Source: an uncultured Veillonellaceae bacterium (GTDB taxonomy: Bacteria > Bacillota > Negativicutes > Selenomonadales > Selenomonadaceae). From it: a DNA stretch of 39,374 nucleotides. Positions 26,257-31,882 of this stretch are shown here, piece by piece. The position numbers and the translations under genes are program-made. Every line of letters starts with the position of its first letter. Within the stretch, counting starts at the first letter, position 1. A model generated the notes under the pieces. The model saw nothing but the letters and a program-made list of their open reading frames with translations. It was not told the DNA's origin and did not search any database. The stretch is from contig CADCIX010000022.1 in the NCBI GenBank assembly GCA_902801565.1, positions 1 to 39,374 of the forward strand, given 5' to 3'.

Positions 26257-26918
26257 GTTTCTGCCTCACTTTCCAAAATAGCCCGCAAGTCCTTTACCAT
26301 GGCGCTGATGCGGTCGAATTTCATCTTGAAGCTCACCCGGTTGGCGATGAGCCTTGCCGTGGCATCCATGATATAGGCGATTTCCTCCAGATTGTTTTCC
26401 TTGAGTGTCGTTCCCGTCTCCACGATGTCCACGATGCTCTCGGAAAGGCCGACGATGGGGCCGAGCTCGATGGAGCCATTGAGCTTGATGTACTCCATTT
26501 GCATGCCCTGCCGGGTGAAGAACATCTCCGCAATATGGGGGAATTTCGTCGCCACCCGGGTATGGGTGTAATCCGTGAGTTTCTCCCGACGTTCCGACTT
26601 CGGGACCGCCATCATGAGATGGCAGCGGCCAAAGCCCAGATCCAGGAGCTCATAGACATCCTTCCCAGACTCCATGAGCACATCCTTCCCGATGACACCG
26701 ATGTCTGCTGCCCCGTATTCCACATAGGTCGGGACATCGGCGGTCTTCGTGATGATAAAGCGTATCTTCTTTTCCTCATTGGTGATGACCAGCTTGCGGG
26801 ATTTCTCCGTAAGCCCCTCTGCCTCATAGCCGATCTTTGCCAGCAGATTCGAGGAAAGCTTGAACAGCTTCCCCTTCGGCAGAGCAATCGTCAAATATTC
26901 CATATCCTTAGCGTCCAT
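26244..26918 (-). CDS. hisG: ATP phosphoribosyltransferase catalytic subunit, short form
   Basis: A 224-residue short-form HisG lacking the C-terminal regulatory domain, so it needs HisZ (encoded two genes upstream). LTIALPKGKLFKLS opens the periplasmic-binding-like fold, YGAADIGVIGKDVL and the PRPP loop IVDIVETGTTLKEN are intact. It condenses ATP and PRPP, the committed step, inhibited by histidine through HisZ. GGAGGT lies nine bases before the ATG at 26918; a second ATG six codons in (MEYLTIALPKG) is an alternative. Confidence 0.96.
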   Translation of the reverse strand: MDAKDMEYLTIALPKGKLFKLSSNLLAKIGYEAEGLTEKSRKLVITNEEKKIRFIITKTADVPTYVEYGAADIGVIGKDVLMESGKDVYELLDLGFGRCHLMMAVPKSERREKLTDYTHTRVATKFPHIAEMFFTRQGMQMEYIKLNGSIELGPIVGLSESIVDIVETGTTLKENNLEEIAYIMDATARLIANRVSFKMKFDRISAMVKDLRAILESEAETCES

Positions 26919-26938
26919 CCGCTATATACCTCCAAAAT

Positions 26939-27463
26939 TCAGTTCATTTCATCTGCTTTTCGCAGGATCTGCAAGACAAGGGAATCCCCTGCCTCGGGCG
27001 GCCGATGATGAAAGCGCACGACAGCAGCCTCTTCCATAAATCCTGCTTCCTCCAGCAACTCCGCCCCAATGGCAGGATGATGATAATAGACATGCAGCAC
27101 ATGCCCCGGATATTCATAGAGATGCCGTTTCCCCTTCCGCGCCCATCGCTTCGACGTATTTGGCGCAAAGGAATGCATGAGAACGGCAAAGACCTTCCCG
27201 AAAACGCCCATATCCGCCCTTGTCCTTCCCACATCATGCAGGAGCGCGCAACGGATGAGGAATTCCCTGTCCGGCCCCTCCGCCTTTTGTTCAGCCAAGG
27301 CTTCTGCCGTATGGGCGACCCGCAAGGCATGATACTGGTCGGCAAGATTCATGCGAAAGAACAATGCCTGTCCCTCCGGGGAAAGATGTTTCCTGATGTA
27401 GCCGAGATCCTCCTCTGTCAACCGGGCGCCCATGGCACGGAAAAACTGCCCTACCCGGTTCAT
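26939..27463 (-). CDS. HD-domain phosphohydrolase inside the his operon
   Basis: A 174-residue soluble protein. The metal-binding HD motif is complete: His in RVAHTAEALAEQ (H51), LLHDVGRTR (H76, D77), His clusters HVLHVYYHHPAIGAELL and FHHRPPEAGD, and a C-terminal Asp in LRKADEMN (D171). HD proteins hydrolyse phosphate esters, nucleotides or cyclic dinucleotides. The ATG overlaps the hisZ stop (ATGA) and hisG starts about 20 bases after its end, so it is translated as part of the his operon. The operon otherwise lacks a histidinol-phosphate phosphatase; a role there is a hypothesis only. Alternatives are nucleotide clearance or a housekeeping hydrolase caught in the operon. Confidence 0.85.
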   Translation of the reverse strand: MNRVGQFFRAMGARLTEEDLGYIRKHLSPEGQALFFRMNLADQYHALRVAHTAEALAEQKAEGPDREFLIRCALLHDVGRTRADMGVFGKVFAVLMHSFAPNTSKRWARKGKRHLYEYPGHVLHVYYHHPAIGAELLEEAGFMEEAAVVRFHHRPPEAGDSLVLQILRKADEMN

Positions 27464-28644
27464 GCAAGGTAAACCAGCTCTTTATAGCCCATTTCCTTCT
27501 GGCATCTTTTCGCCTCTGCCTCCGTCTGGGCGGAAAGGGCCAGTTCCACCATCTTGCCTGCCTCACGGAGTTCCGTCGCCTTCGTGACGGCCTCTGCCGT
27601 CCTGCCCTCATGGTATGCAACGAAAACGTCCTTGGGGAATTCCGGCTTTTTGATTCCCTGCCGTTCCAACGCCAGCAAGATCCGCTCAATGCCGATGGCA
27701 AAACCCGTGGCAGGGCAGGCATTGCCGAAATCCGACAGCATGTGGTCATACCGCCCGCCGCCGCAAAGGGGAAAGCCAAGCCCCGGCGTATAGGCCTCAA
27801 ACACCATACCCGTATAGTAATTGAAATCACGGATGATGCCGAGATCGAAGGTGACATACTGCCCCACGCCATAGCATTCCAGCAGGGCGAATATCTCAGA
27901 GAGATTGTCCAGTGCCCGGCGGCTCTGGGCATTCAGCGCGATGCCATAGGCTTCCTTGAGCATGCTTTCATCCCCATGAAGAAGGGGAATCCTCTTGAGA
28001 ATCTCCTTTGCATTCAGAGGAATATCCAGGGAGTCCACCAGGGTTTCCAGACCGACGAGATTTCGCTCCTCGATGCTCCGCCGGATCTTCTCCTTCTTTC
28101 CGTCAGGCAGCTGGTACTGCTCCATGACGCCGTTCACGAATTCCACCTGTCCCAGGCAGATCTTGAAGTCCTTCAGCCCCGAACAAAGAAGGCCGCGGAT
28201 GGCAAGGGCAATCACCTCTGCATCCGCCGATGCGCTGCTGCTCCCCATGAGCTCAACCCCTGCCTGGTAGAACTCGCACTGGCGGCCTGTCTGTGTCTGC
28301 TCATAGCGATAGACATTGCTGATATAGGAAAGCTTCAGAGGCATGGGAGCCTCCTTGAGCCTGCTGGCCACAAGCCTCGCAATCGGCGTGGTCATCTCAT
28401 GGCGCAATGCCACGGTGCGGTTGTTCTTGTCAAAGAACTTGAACATATGCGGCTCAAGGGAGCGCCCGTTTCCCATGGTCAGGGTATCCAGATACTCGAT
28501 GGTGGGGGTCACCACCTCATGGTAGCCCCACTTTGCAAAGAGCCCTGCCAGCTGGTTCTCGATCACCCGTTTTCCCGCTGCCTCATCCGGCAGGAAGTCC
28601 CTCGTCCCGTAGGGTATCTCCAGTACGACTTTATCCTTTTCCAT
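27460..28644 (-). CDS. hisZ: ATP phosphoribosyltransferase regulatory subunit
   Basis: A 394-residue class II histidyl-tRNA-synthetase-like protein. IPYGTRDFLPDEA is motif-1 like, TPTIEYLDTLTMG and MFKFFDKNNRTVALRHEMTTPIAR correspond to motif 2, YEQTQTGRQCEFYQAGVELMG follows, and a C-terminal FPLCGGGRYDHML and ATGFAIGIERILLAL complete the core. It has no anticodon-binding-type catalytic role but gives the short HisG its activity and histidine feedback. The ATG at 28644 lies nine bases after AAAGG; two earlier ATGs sit on top of that site. It is 15 bases after the yerC-like gene. Confidence 0.93.
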   Translation of the reverse strand: MEKDKVVLEIPYGTRDFLPDEAAGKRVIENQLAGLFAKWGYHEVVTPTIEYLDTLTMGNGRSLEPHMFKFFDKNNRTVALRHEMTTPIARLVASRLKEAPMPLKLSYISNVYRYEQTQTGRQCEFYQAGVELMGSSSASADAEVIALAIRGLLCSGLKDFKICLGQVEFVNGVMEQYQLPDGKKEKIRRSIEERNLVGLETLVDSLDIPLNAKEILKRIPLLHGDESMLKEAYGIALNAQSRRALDNLSEIFALLECYGVGQYVTFDLGIIRDFNYYTGMVFEAYTPGLGFPLCGGGRYDHMLSDFGNACPATGFAIGIERILLALERQGIKKPEFPKDVFVAYHEGRTAEAVTKATELREAGKMVELALSAQTEAEAKRCQKEMGYKELVYLA

Positions 28645-28659
28645 CCTCATCATCCTTTA

Positions 28660-28956
28660 TCAAGAAGTTTGTTTCATACGCTCCAGCACCAGTTTGTAGC
28701 CGTCCGCGCCGTAGTTCAGGCACCGCTTCACTCGGCTGATGGTTGCCGTGCTCGCCCCTGTCCGCGCCACGATGGCCTCATAGGTATACTTTTCATCCAG
28801 CATCCTGGCAACCTCCAACCGTTGGGAAAGGGATTTCAGCTCGCTGACCGTGCAGATATCCTCAAGAAAAGCGTAGCATTCCTCCACATCCTGCAGGGAA
28901 AGCACTGCCTCGCAAAGCCGATCTGCCAGCTCATCCTTCAACTTTTGGTTCGCCAT
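28660..28956 (-). CDS. yerC: YerC/YecD-family TrpR-like regulator
   Basis: A 98-residue all-helical protein of the TrpR superfamily. FLEDICTVSELKSLSQRLEVARML is followed by the helix-turn-helix YEAIVARTGASTATISRVKRCLNYG, the strongest match to the YerC/YecD family. TrpR-like YerC proteins have been proposed as histidine-pathway regulators in Firmicutes (sometimes called HisR); its place as first gene of the his operon fits that, but binding is inferred. AGGAG lies about eight bases before the ATG at 28956, and a promoter lies at 29019-29048 with a tandem repeat just downstream of the start of transcription. Confidence 0.87.
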   Translation of the reverse strand: MANQKLKDELADRLCEAVLSLQDVEECYAFLEDICTVSELKSLSQRLEVARMLDEKYTYEAIVARTGASTATISRVKRCLNYGADGYKLVLERMKQTS

Positions 28957-28992
28957 CCCGTCTCACTCCTGTTCCAAAAGAAGACTTTTATT

Positions 28993-29008
28993 CTTTACTG
29001 CTTTACTC
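28993..29008. promoter_or_regulatory. possible operator: tandem 8-base repeat before yerC
   Basis: CTTTACTG and CTTTACTC lie head to tail (minus strand GAGTAAAG, CAGTAAAG), at about +5 to +20 of the predicted his transcript. The location suits a repressor site for the adjacent TrpR-like protein. A single occurrence cannot prove it. Confidence 0.35.
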
Positions 29009-29018
29009 TATGAAAAAG

Positions 29019-29048
29019 ATTATAACACAGGAACGGGGAAATGTACAA
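29019..29048 (-). promoter_or_regulatory. promoter of the his operon
   Basis: On the minus strand TTGTAC (29043-29048), 18-base spacer, TATAAT (29019-29024). It lies about 60 bases before yerC. Confidence 0.65.
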
Positions 29049-29057
29049 CCCCCGACA

Positions 29058-29099
29058 GAAAAAATCCGCCCTGCAAAAGCCATGCTTTCCCAAGGCGGG
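29058..29099 (-). terminator. intrinsic terminator of the 112-residue gene
   Basis: On the minus strand CCGCC and GGCGG enclose an inner AAAGC/GCTTT stem, followed directly by A and six T. It lies between the hypothetical gene and the his promoter. Confidence 0.75.
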
Positions 29100-29112
29100 C
29101 ATCCAAACTCTC

Positions 29113-29451
29113 CTATCGCTTCTTTTCCTCTTTCCACTCCTCAATGATTTCATTCTTGGCGCGCCTCAAGGCATCGACGGCTTTTTCCCGGTTACCATCG
29201 GCCAAAATCTCCATGGCTCGCTTGTAGGAATCCACATCCCGCAGGAGATCATGATACTTATGATAGCTCACGAGCAGCCATTTCAGCGTATCCTGCATCC
29301 TATGGATCTCATAGACGGTATCCTGTATCTCGAAAAGTGTCCCCACCATGTACTGGGCAATGGCCTCCGTGCTGTTGTCCTCACCAAGCGCCTTGGTCAT
29401 CTTGCCCTCACGGACAGTCTCGCCATTCTCGTCCACTCTGTATTCTTCCAT
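29113..29451 (-). CDS. hypothetical protein, 112 residues
   Basis: A charged soluble protein (starts MEEYRVDENGETVREGKM, ends RRAKNEIIEEWKEEKKR) that is probably mostly helical; no signal peptide, membrane segment or recognised domain. The ATG at 29451 has only a weak GGGTGG ribosome site; the open frame extends upstream but with arginine/tryptophan-rich sequence unlike a real N-terminus. It ends with a good terminator. Function unknown. It is the last minus-strand gene before the three peptide/antisense modules. Confidence 0.6.
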   Translation of the reverse strand: MEEYRVDENGETVREGKMTKALGEDNSTEAIAQYMVGTLFEIQDTVYEIHRMQDTLKWLLVSYHKYHDLLRDVDSYKRAMEILADGNREKAVDALRRAKNEIIEEWKEEKKR

Positions 29452-29546
29452 TGCATCCACCCCAAACCACCATCCACCATATCCTCTTATGGATATTCGA
29501 CGCAAACCACAAAATATCCTTCTCCTCGAAAAGTGCTCCAATCTTC

Positions 29547-29575
29547 TTGCAATTACTTATCGACTACTGTATAAT
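29547..29575 (+). promoter_or_regulatory. antisense RNA promoter, module 1
   Basis: TTGCAA (29547-29552), 17-base spacer, TATAAT (29570-29575). Transcription should start near 29582. Confidence 0.8.
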
Positions 29576-29581
29576 AAACAC

Positions 29582-29680
29582 AAGAGCACCGCCCAGCGGT
29601 TTCGCCCTTAATTAGGTTTAACTTTTTTGAAAAACCCGCCTTAAGAGTTCGGCTACTAGTTAAGGCGGGTTATCTCTTTC
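29582..29680 (+). ncRNA. candidate antisense antitoxin RNA, module 1
   Basis: A predicted RNA of about 90-100 nt from the promoter at 29547-29575. Its 5' part has an ACCG-CCCAG-CGGT hairpin, then TTCGCCCTT, complementary to the ribosome-site region AAGGGCG of the toxin mRNA. It ends in a perfect 12-pair hairpin (29633-29644 with 29660-29671) that overlaps the toxin stop codon, so the two RNAs are convergent and overlap at their 3' ends. Ends are estimated, not mapped. The same hairpin, read on the minus strand, is followed by five T and should terminate the toxin mRNA. Confidence 0.65.
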
Positions 29681-29741
29681 TTATCGTGATAATCAGAGTA
29701 AGAAACGCAATCAACAATGAAAGAATCTCATACATCGTCAT
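29670..29741 (-). CDS. small hydrophobic peptide, candidate type I toxin, module 1
   Basis: A 23-residue peptide beginning MTMYEILSLLIAFLTL and ending ITIRKR: one membrane-spanning helix with a basic C-terminus. The T-x-Y-E-x-L start resembles TxpA/BsrG-type (holin-like) toxins, though it is shorter than those. It has its own promoter (29797-29825), a roughly 49-base leader with a CACCG-TTTGG-CGGTG hairpin, and a purine-rich site GGGCGGCTGAGA before the ATG. Compared with copies 2 and 3, codons differ mostly at synonymous or conservative positions (for example Leu, Ser, Ile, Ala, Thr codons), indicating selection on the peptide. Toxicity is inferred from architecture. Confidence 0.75.
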   Translation of the reverse strand: MTMYEILSLLIAFLTLIITIRKR

Positions 29742-29796
29742 ATTCTCAGCCGCCCTTCTTCAGGGCGAAGACAACACCGCCAAACGGTGCAGGGTT

Positions 29797-29825
29797 ATTA
29801 TAACGCGTTGTTCATATTTTGCCAA
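29797..29825 (-). promoter_or_regulatory. toxin mRNA promoter, module 1
   Basis: On the minus strand TTGGCA (29820-29825), 17-base spacer, TATAAT (29797-29802). Start of transcription near 29790. Confidence 0.8.
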
Positions 29826-29844
29826 GGGAAAAAGTGCTCCAATC

Positions 29845-29873
29845 TTGCAATTATTCCGTAACCATTGTATAAT
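29845..29873 (+). promoter_or_regulatory. antisense RNA promoter, module 2
   Basis: TTGCAA (29845-29850), 17-base spacer, TATAAT (29868-29873). Confidence 0.8.
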
Positions 29874-29879
29874 AAAGAT

Positions 29880-29975
29880 ACAAAGAGCACCGTTTTAGCG
29901 GTTCGCCCTTGGATGACAAATCTTTTTTGGATTTGCCCGCTTTTAGGTTCCGGCTAAAGGCGGGCTATTTCATTA
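29880..29975 (+). ncRNA. candidate antisense antitoxin RNA, module 2
   Basis: Predicted RNA of about 95 nt. Its 5' hairpin ACCG-TTTTAG-CGGT has the same stem as the toxin leader hairpin of this module, but the loop is the reverse complement (TTTTA against TAAAA). TTCGCCCTT follows, then a CAAATC/GATTTG hairpin and the GCCCGC...GCGGGC hairpin (29935-29965) that overlaps the toxin stop. Ends are estimated. The 3' hairpin has only a weak T-rich tail. Confidence 0.65.
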
Positions 29976-30033
29976 TGGTTACAATCAGCGATAAAACAGC
30001 TATCACAAGGGACAACCATTCGTATAGCGTCAT
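29965..30033 (-). CDS. small hydrophobic peptide, candidate type I toxin, module 2
   Basis: A 22-residue peptide beginning MTLYEWLSLVIAVLSL and ending IVTIMK: a single hydrophobic helix with a lone basic C-terminal residue. The ATG follows GGTGGGAG closely. The leader (about 48 bases, from promoter 30088-30116) holds a CGCCCT/AGGGCG hairpin that partly covers the ribosome site, as is common for type I toxin mRNAs that must be kept silent. Paralogue of the peptides at 29670 and 30251. Confidence 0.78.
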   Translation of the reverse strand: MTLYEWLSLVIAVLSLIVTIMK

Positions 30034-30087
30034 ACTCCCACCGCCCTTCTTCAGGGCGAAGACAACCCGCTTTTACGGTGCAGGGTT

Positions 30088-30116
30088 ATCATAGCACGTT
30101 GTTCTTCTTTTGCCAA
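30088..30116 (-). promoter_or_regulatory. toxin mRNA promoter, module 2
   Basis: On the minus strand TTGGCA (30111-30116), 17-base spacer, TATGAT (30088-30093). Start near 30081. Confidence 0.78.
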
Positions 30117-30135
30117 GGGCAAAAGTGCTCCAATC

Positions 30136-30164
30136 TTGCAATTATTCCGTGACTGTTATATAAT
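30136..30164 (+). promoter_or_regulatory. antisense RNA promoter, module 3
   Basis: TTGCAA (30136-30141), 17-base spacer, TATAAT (30159-30164). Confidence 0.8.
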
Positions 30165-30170
30165 AAAGAT

Positions 30171-30260
30171 ACAAAGAGCACCGTTTTAGCGGTTCGCCCT
30201 TTATAGCGTACTTTTTATAAGCCCGCCTGGAGTTGGCTGCTAAAGGCGGGCTACTTCTTT
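30171..30260 (+). ncRNA. candidate antisense antitoxin RNA, module 3
   Basis: Predicted RNA of about 90 nt, with the same 5' hairpin (loop TTTTAG) and TTCGCCCTT as in module 2, a diverged middle (TATAGCGTACTTTTTATAA) and a GCCCGCCT...AGGCGGGC hairpin (30221-30251) ending at the toxin stop, followed by TACTTCTTT. Ends are estimated. Confidence 0.65.
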
Positions 30261-30322
30261 ACAATGGTAGCTATCAGCGTCAGAAAAGCTATCACAAGGG
30301 ACAACCATTCATATAGCGTCAC
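30251..30322 (-). CDS. small hydrophobic peptide, candidate type I toxin, module 3 (GTG start)
   Basis: A 23-residue peptide reading (GTG)TLYEWLSLVIAFLTL and ending ATIVKK. It is the same family as modules 1 and 2 but begins with GTG at the position of their ATG, after the same GGTGGGAG site. The weaker start could lower toxin output from this copy. Its promoter is at 30377-30405 and its leader is nearly identical to that of module 2. Confidence 0.75.
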   Translation of the reverse strand: MTLYEWLSLVIAFLTLIATIVKK

Positions 30323-30376
30323 ACTCCCACCGCCCTTCTTCAGGGCGAAGACAACCCGCTTTTACGGTGCAGGGTT

Positions 30377-30405
30377 ATCATAACACGTTGTTCTTCTTTT
30401 GCCAA
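30377..30405 (-). promoter_or_regulatory. toxin mRNA promoter, module 3
   Basis: On the minus strand TTGGCA (30400-30405), 17-base spacer, TATGAT (30377-30382). Start near 30370. Confidence 0.78.
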
Positions 30406-30426
30406 GAGCAAAATCTTTGGAAACGC

Positions 30427-30455
30427 TTGCATTTCTTAGATTTTCGTTGTATAAT
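30427..30455 (+). promoter_or_regulatory. promoter of tRNA-Pro
   Basis: TTGCAT (30427-30432), 17-base spacer, TATAAT (30450-30455), 12 bases before the mature tRNA 5' end. Confidence 0.75.
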
Positions 30456-30467
30456 ATGTAGCGTTGT

Positions 30468-30544
30468 CGGGATGTGGCACAGTTTGGTAGCGCGCATCGT
30501 TCGGGACGATGAGGCCGCAGGTTCGAATCCTGTCATCCCGACCA
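30468..30544 (+). tRNA. tRNA-Pro, anticodon CGG
   Basis: A 77-base cloverleaf: acceptor CGGGATG pairs with CATCCCG, anticodon stem CATCG/CGATG with loop TTCGGGA (anticodon CGG), T-arm GCAGG TTCGAAT CCTGT, discriminator A and encoded CCA (30542-30544). It closely resembles E. coli tRNA-Pro(CGG). It lies immediately beyond the third toxin module. Confidence 0.96.
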
Positions 30545-30556
30545 TATTGAGATTAC

Positions 30557-30590
30557 AAGAGGACTGTTTAGATGCAGTCCTCTTTTTTAT
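30557..30590. terminator. terminator of tRNA-Pro, overlapping the end of cca
   Basis: AAGAGGACTG (30557-30566) pairs exactly with CAGTCCTCTT (30575-30584), followed on the plus strand by TTTTATTG. It may work for both convergent genes; on the minus strand the following T content is weaker. Confidence 0.85.
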
Positions 30591-31812
30591 TGTCTGCCAT
30601 CTTTCGATACACCCGTATCTGCTCATCCCTGACCCATGTGCCAATCGCCTTGCCCCGGATCTCTTCCGGGCAGTCGCTTCCATGTACCGACAATATCCCG
30701 GAAAGATATCTTTCATGATGCCGCAGATAATCCGGCAGCGTGCCATGGTCTGCCCGGATCACCGCATTGAACTCCGAAAAATCCATCGGCGCCTTCTCGA
30801 TCGCCAACAGAAGATCCACGATCTTTCCCGGCTTTTCCAGCTTTGGCGCCCTCATATGCTGGGCAATCACAAAATGCGCAGCATTCAGCCACTGCTTGGG
30901 CAGGGTCATCCGCTGGTTCCAACGGTCAAGCACCTCTTTCCCCTTCTTCTCATGGCCATAATGATGGGGAAGCATCTCCTCCGGTGTCACGCCCTTCCCG
31001 ATATCATGCACCAAACCGGAAAAACGCCCAACAAGGGATTCCGTCTCCCTTGCGACCTTGTCCAGCACCAGCAGGGAATGCTCATAAGAATCCCCTTCCG
31101 GGTGAAAGGCTGCAGGCTGTGTCTTCCCAATCAACTGATGGATTTCCGGGAACACGACGGACAGCAGTCCCGCTTCCTGCAGGCAACGGAAAAAGATGGA
31201 CGGACGTTCGGAAGCAAGTGCCAGCTTCATCTCATGGAAAAGCCGTTCCTGGGGCTCTCCCCTGAGCTCATCGGCACAGCTGGCCATGAACCCGAAGGTC
31301 TTCTTCTCAATCGTGAACCCATGCTCCGCTGCCTGCCGTGCCGCCCGCAAAGCCCGAACGGGGTCCTCCATGAAATGGACGGAAACGGCACGGATGACCT
31401 TCTTCCCGATGTCCTCCCTGCCCCCATAGGGATCGATCAAGGCTTCTTCCGGCAATTCCAGGGCCATGCTGTTCATGGAAGTATCCCTTCGGAAAAGATC
31501 TTCCTCTATGGTCACAGTCTCATCGAATTCCACCTGAAACCCGCGATAGCCATGCCCGCTTTTCCTTTCCCGCCGTGCCAGAGATACCTCGCACATCTCT
31601 CCATCGATGTCCAGCAAGTACACTGGAAACGCCTTCCCCACCCGTTTTGCCTGAGGAAACAACTGCTCAAAAGACTCCCTTGCGATCCCGCAAAGCACGT
31701 AATCTCTGTCCTTGGGAGCCTTCCCCATCAATGCGTCCCTGACGCATCCGCCGACACGAAAAGCACGGGCATGCCGGGACCTTGCCCTTTCCACAAATTC
31801 CCTCTCGTTCAT
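30568..31812 (-). CDS. cca: CCA tRNA nucleotidyltransferase with HD domain
   Basis: A 414-residue class II nucleotidyltransferase. RAFRVGGCVRDALMG and KDRDYVL carry the GG and DxD catalytic motifs, RRDTSMNSMALELP and DPVRALRAARQAAEHGF the nucleotide-selecting motifs, and FSGLVHDIGKGVTP an HD phosphohydrolase domain like that of E. coli Cca. It adds or repairs the 3' CCA of tRNAs. ATG at 31812 has AAGGTGG about ten bases upstream; the frame extends further but into the terminator of thrB. It converges on tRNA-Pro and its last codons form half of the shared terminator. Confidence 0.9.
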   Translation of the reverse strand: MNEREFVERARSRHARAFRVGGCVRDALMGKAPKDRDYVLCGIARESFEQLFPQAKRVGKAFPVYLLDIDGEMCEVSLARRERKSGHGYRGFQVEFDETVTIEEDLFRRDTSMNSMALELPEEALIDPYGGREDIGKKVIRAVSVHFMEDPVRALRAARQAAEHGFTIEKKTFGFMASCADELRGEPQERLFHEMKLALASERPSIFFRCLQEAGLLSVVFPEIHQLIGKTQPAAFHPEGDSYEHSLLVLDKVARETESLVGRFSGLVHDIGKGVTPEEMLPHHYGHEKKGKEVLDRWNQRMTLPKQWLNAAHFVIAQHMRAPKLEKPGKIVDLLLAIEKAPMDFSEFNAVIRADHGTLPDYLRHHERYLSGILSVHGSDCPEEIRGKAIGTWVRDEQIRVYRKMADNKKEDCI

Positions 31813-31839
31813 CTTCTTCCACCACCTTCCAGGATATGT

Positions 31840-31868
31840 AAAAAAAGCCACTGCAAAAGCAGCAGCTT
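31840..31868 (-). terminator. intrinsic terminator of the hom/thrB operon
   Basis: On the minus strand AGC..CTGC, loop TTTT, GCAG..GCT (nine pairs including two wobbles), then seven T. It lies shortly after thrB and before cca. Confidence 0.8.
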
Positions 31869-31882
31869 TTCTTTCCTTATGA

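Larger units (their letters stand above)
29534..30405. repeat. three tandem copies of a ~295-bp toxin/antisense module
   Basis: The plus-strand promoter TTGCAA recurs at 29547, 29845 and 30136 (steps of 298 and 291 bases). Each copy contains, in order, AGTGCTCC, a plus-strand promoter, GAGCACCG with a small hairpin, CGCCCTT, a GCCCGCC-type hairpin, a minus-strand peptide gene, TTCAGGGCGAAGACAAC, and a minus-strand promoter ending TGCCAA. Copies 2 and 3 are nearly identical; copy 1 is more diverged. No other gene is seen between 29547 and 30426. Confidence 0.9.

Noticed and set aside
29686..30094. Plus-strand reading frames of 60-70 codons in the module region
   Set aside because: They cross promoters and hairpins and are not preserved between the three copies, unlike the minus-strand peptides.
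29534..30405. CRISPR-like array
   Set aside because: The repeat unit is ~295 bp with promoters and peptide frames; there are no short regular repeats with unique spacers and no cas genes.
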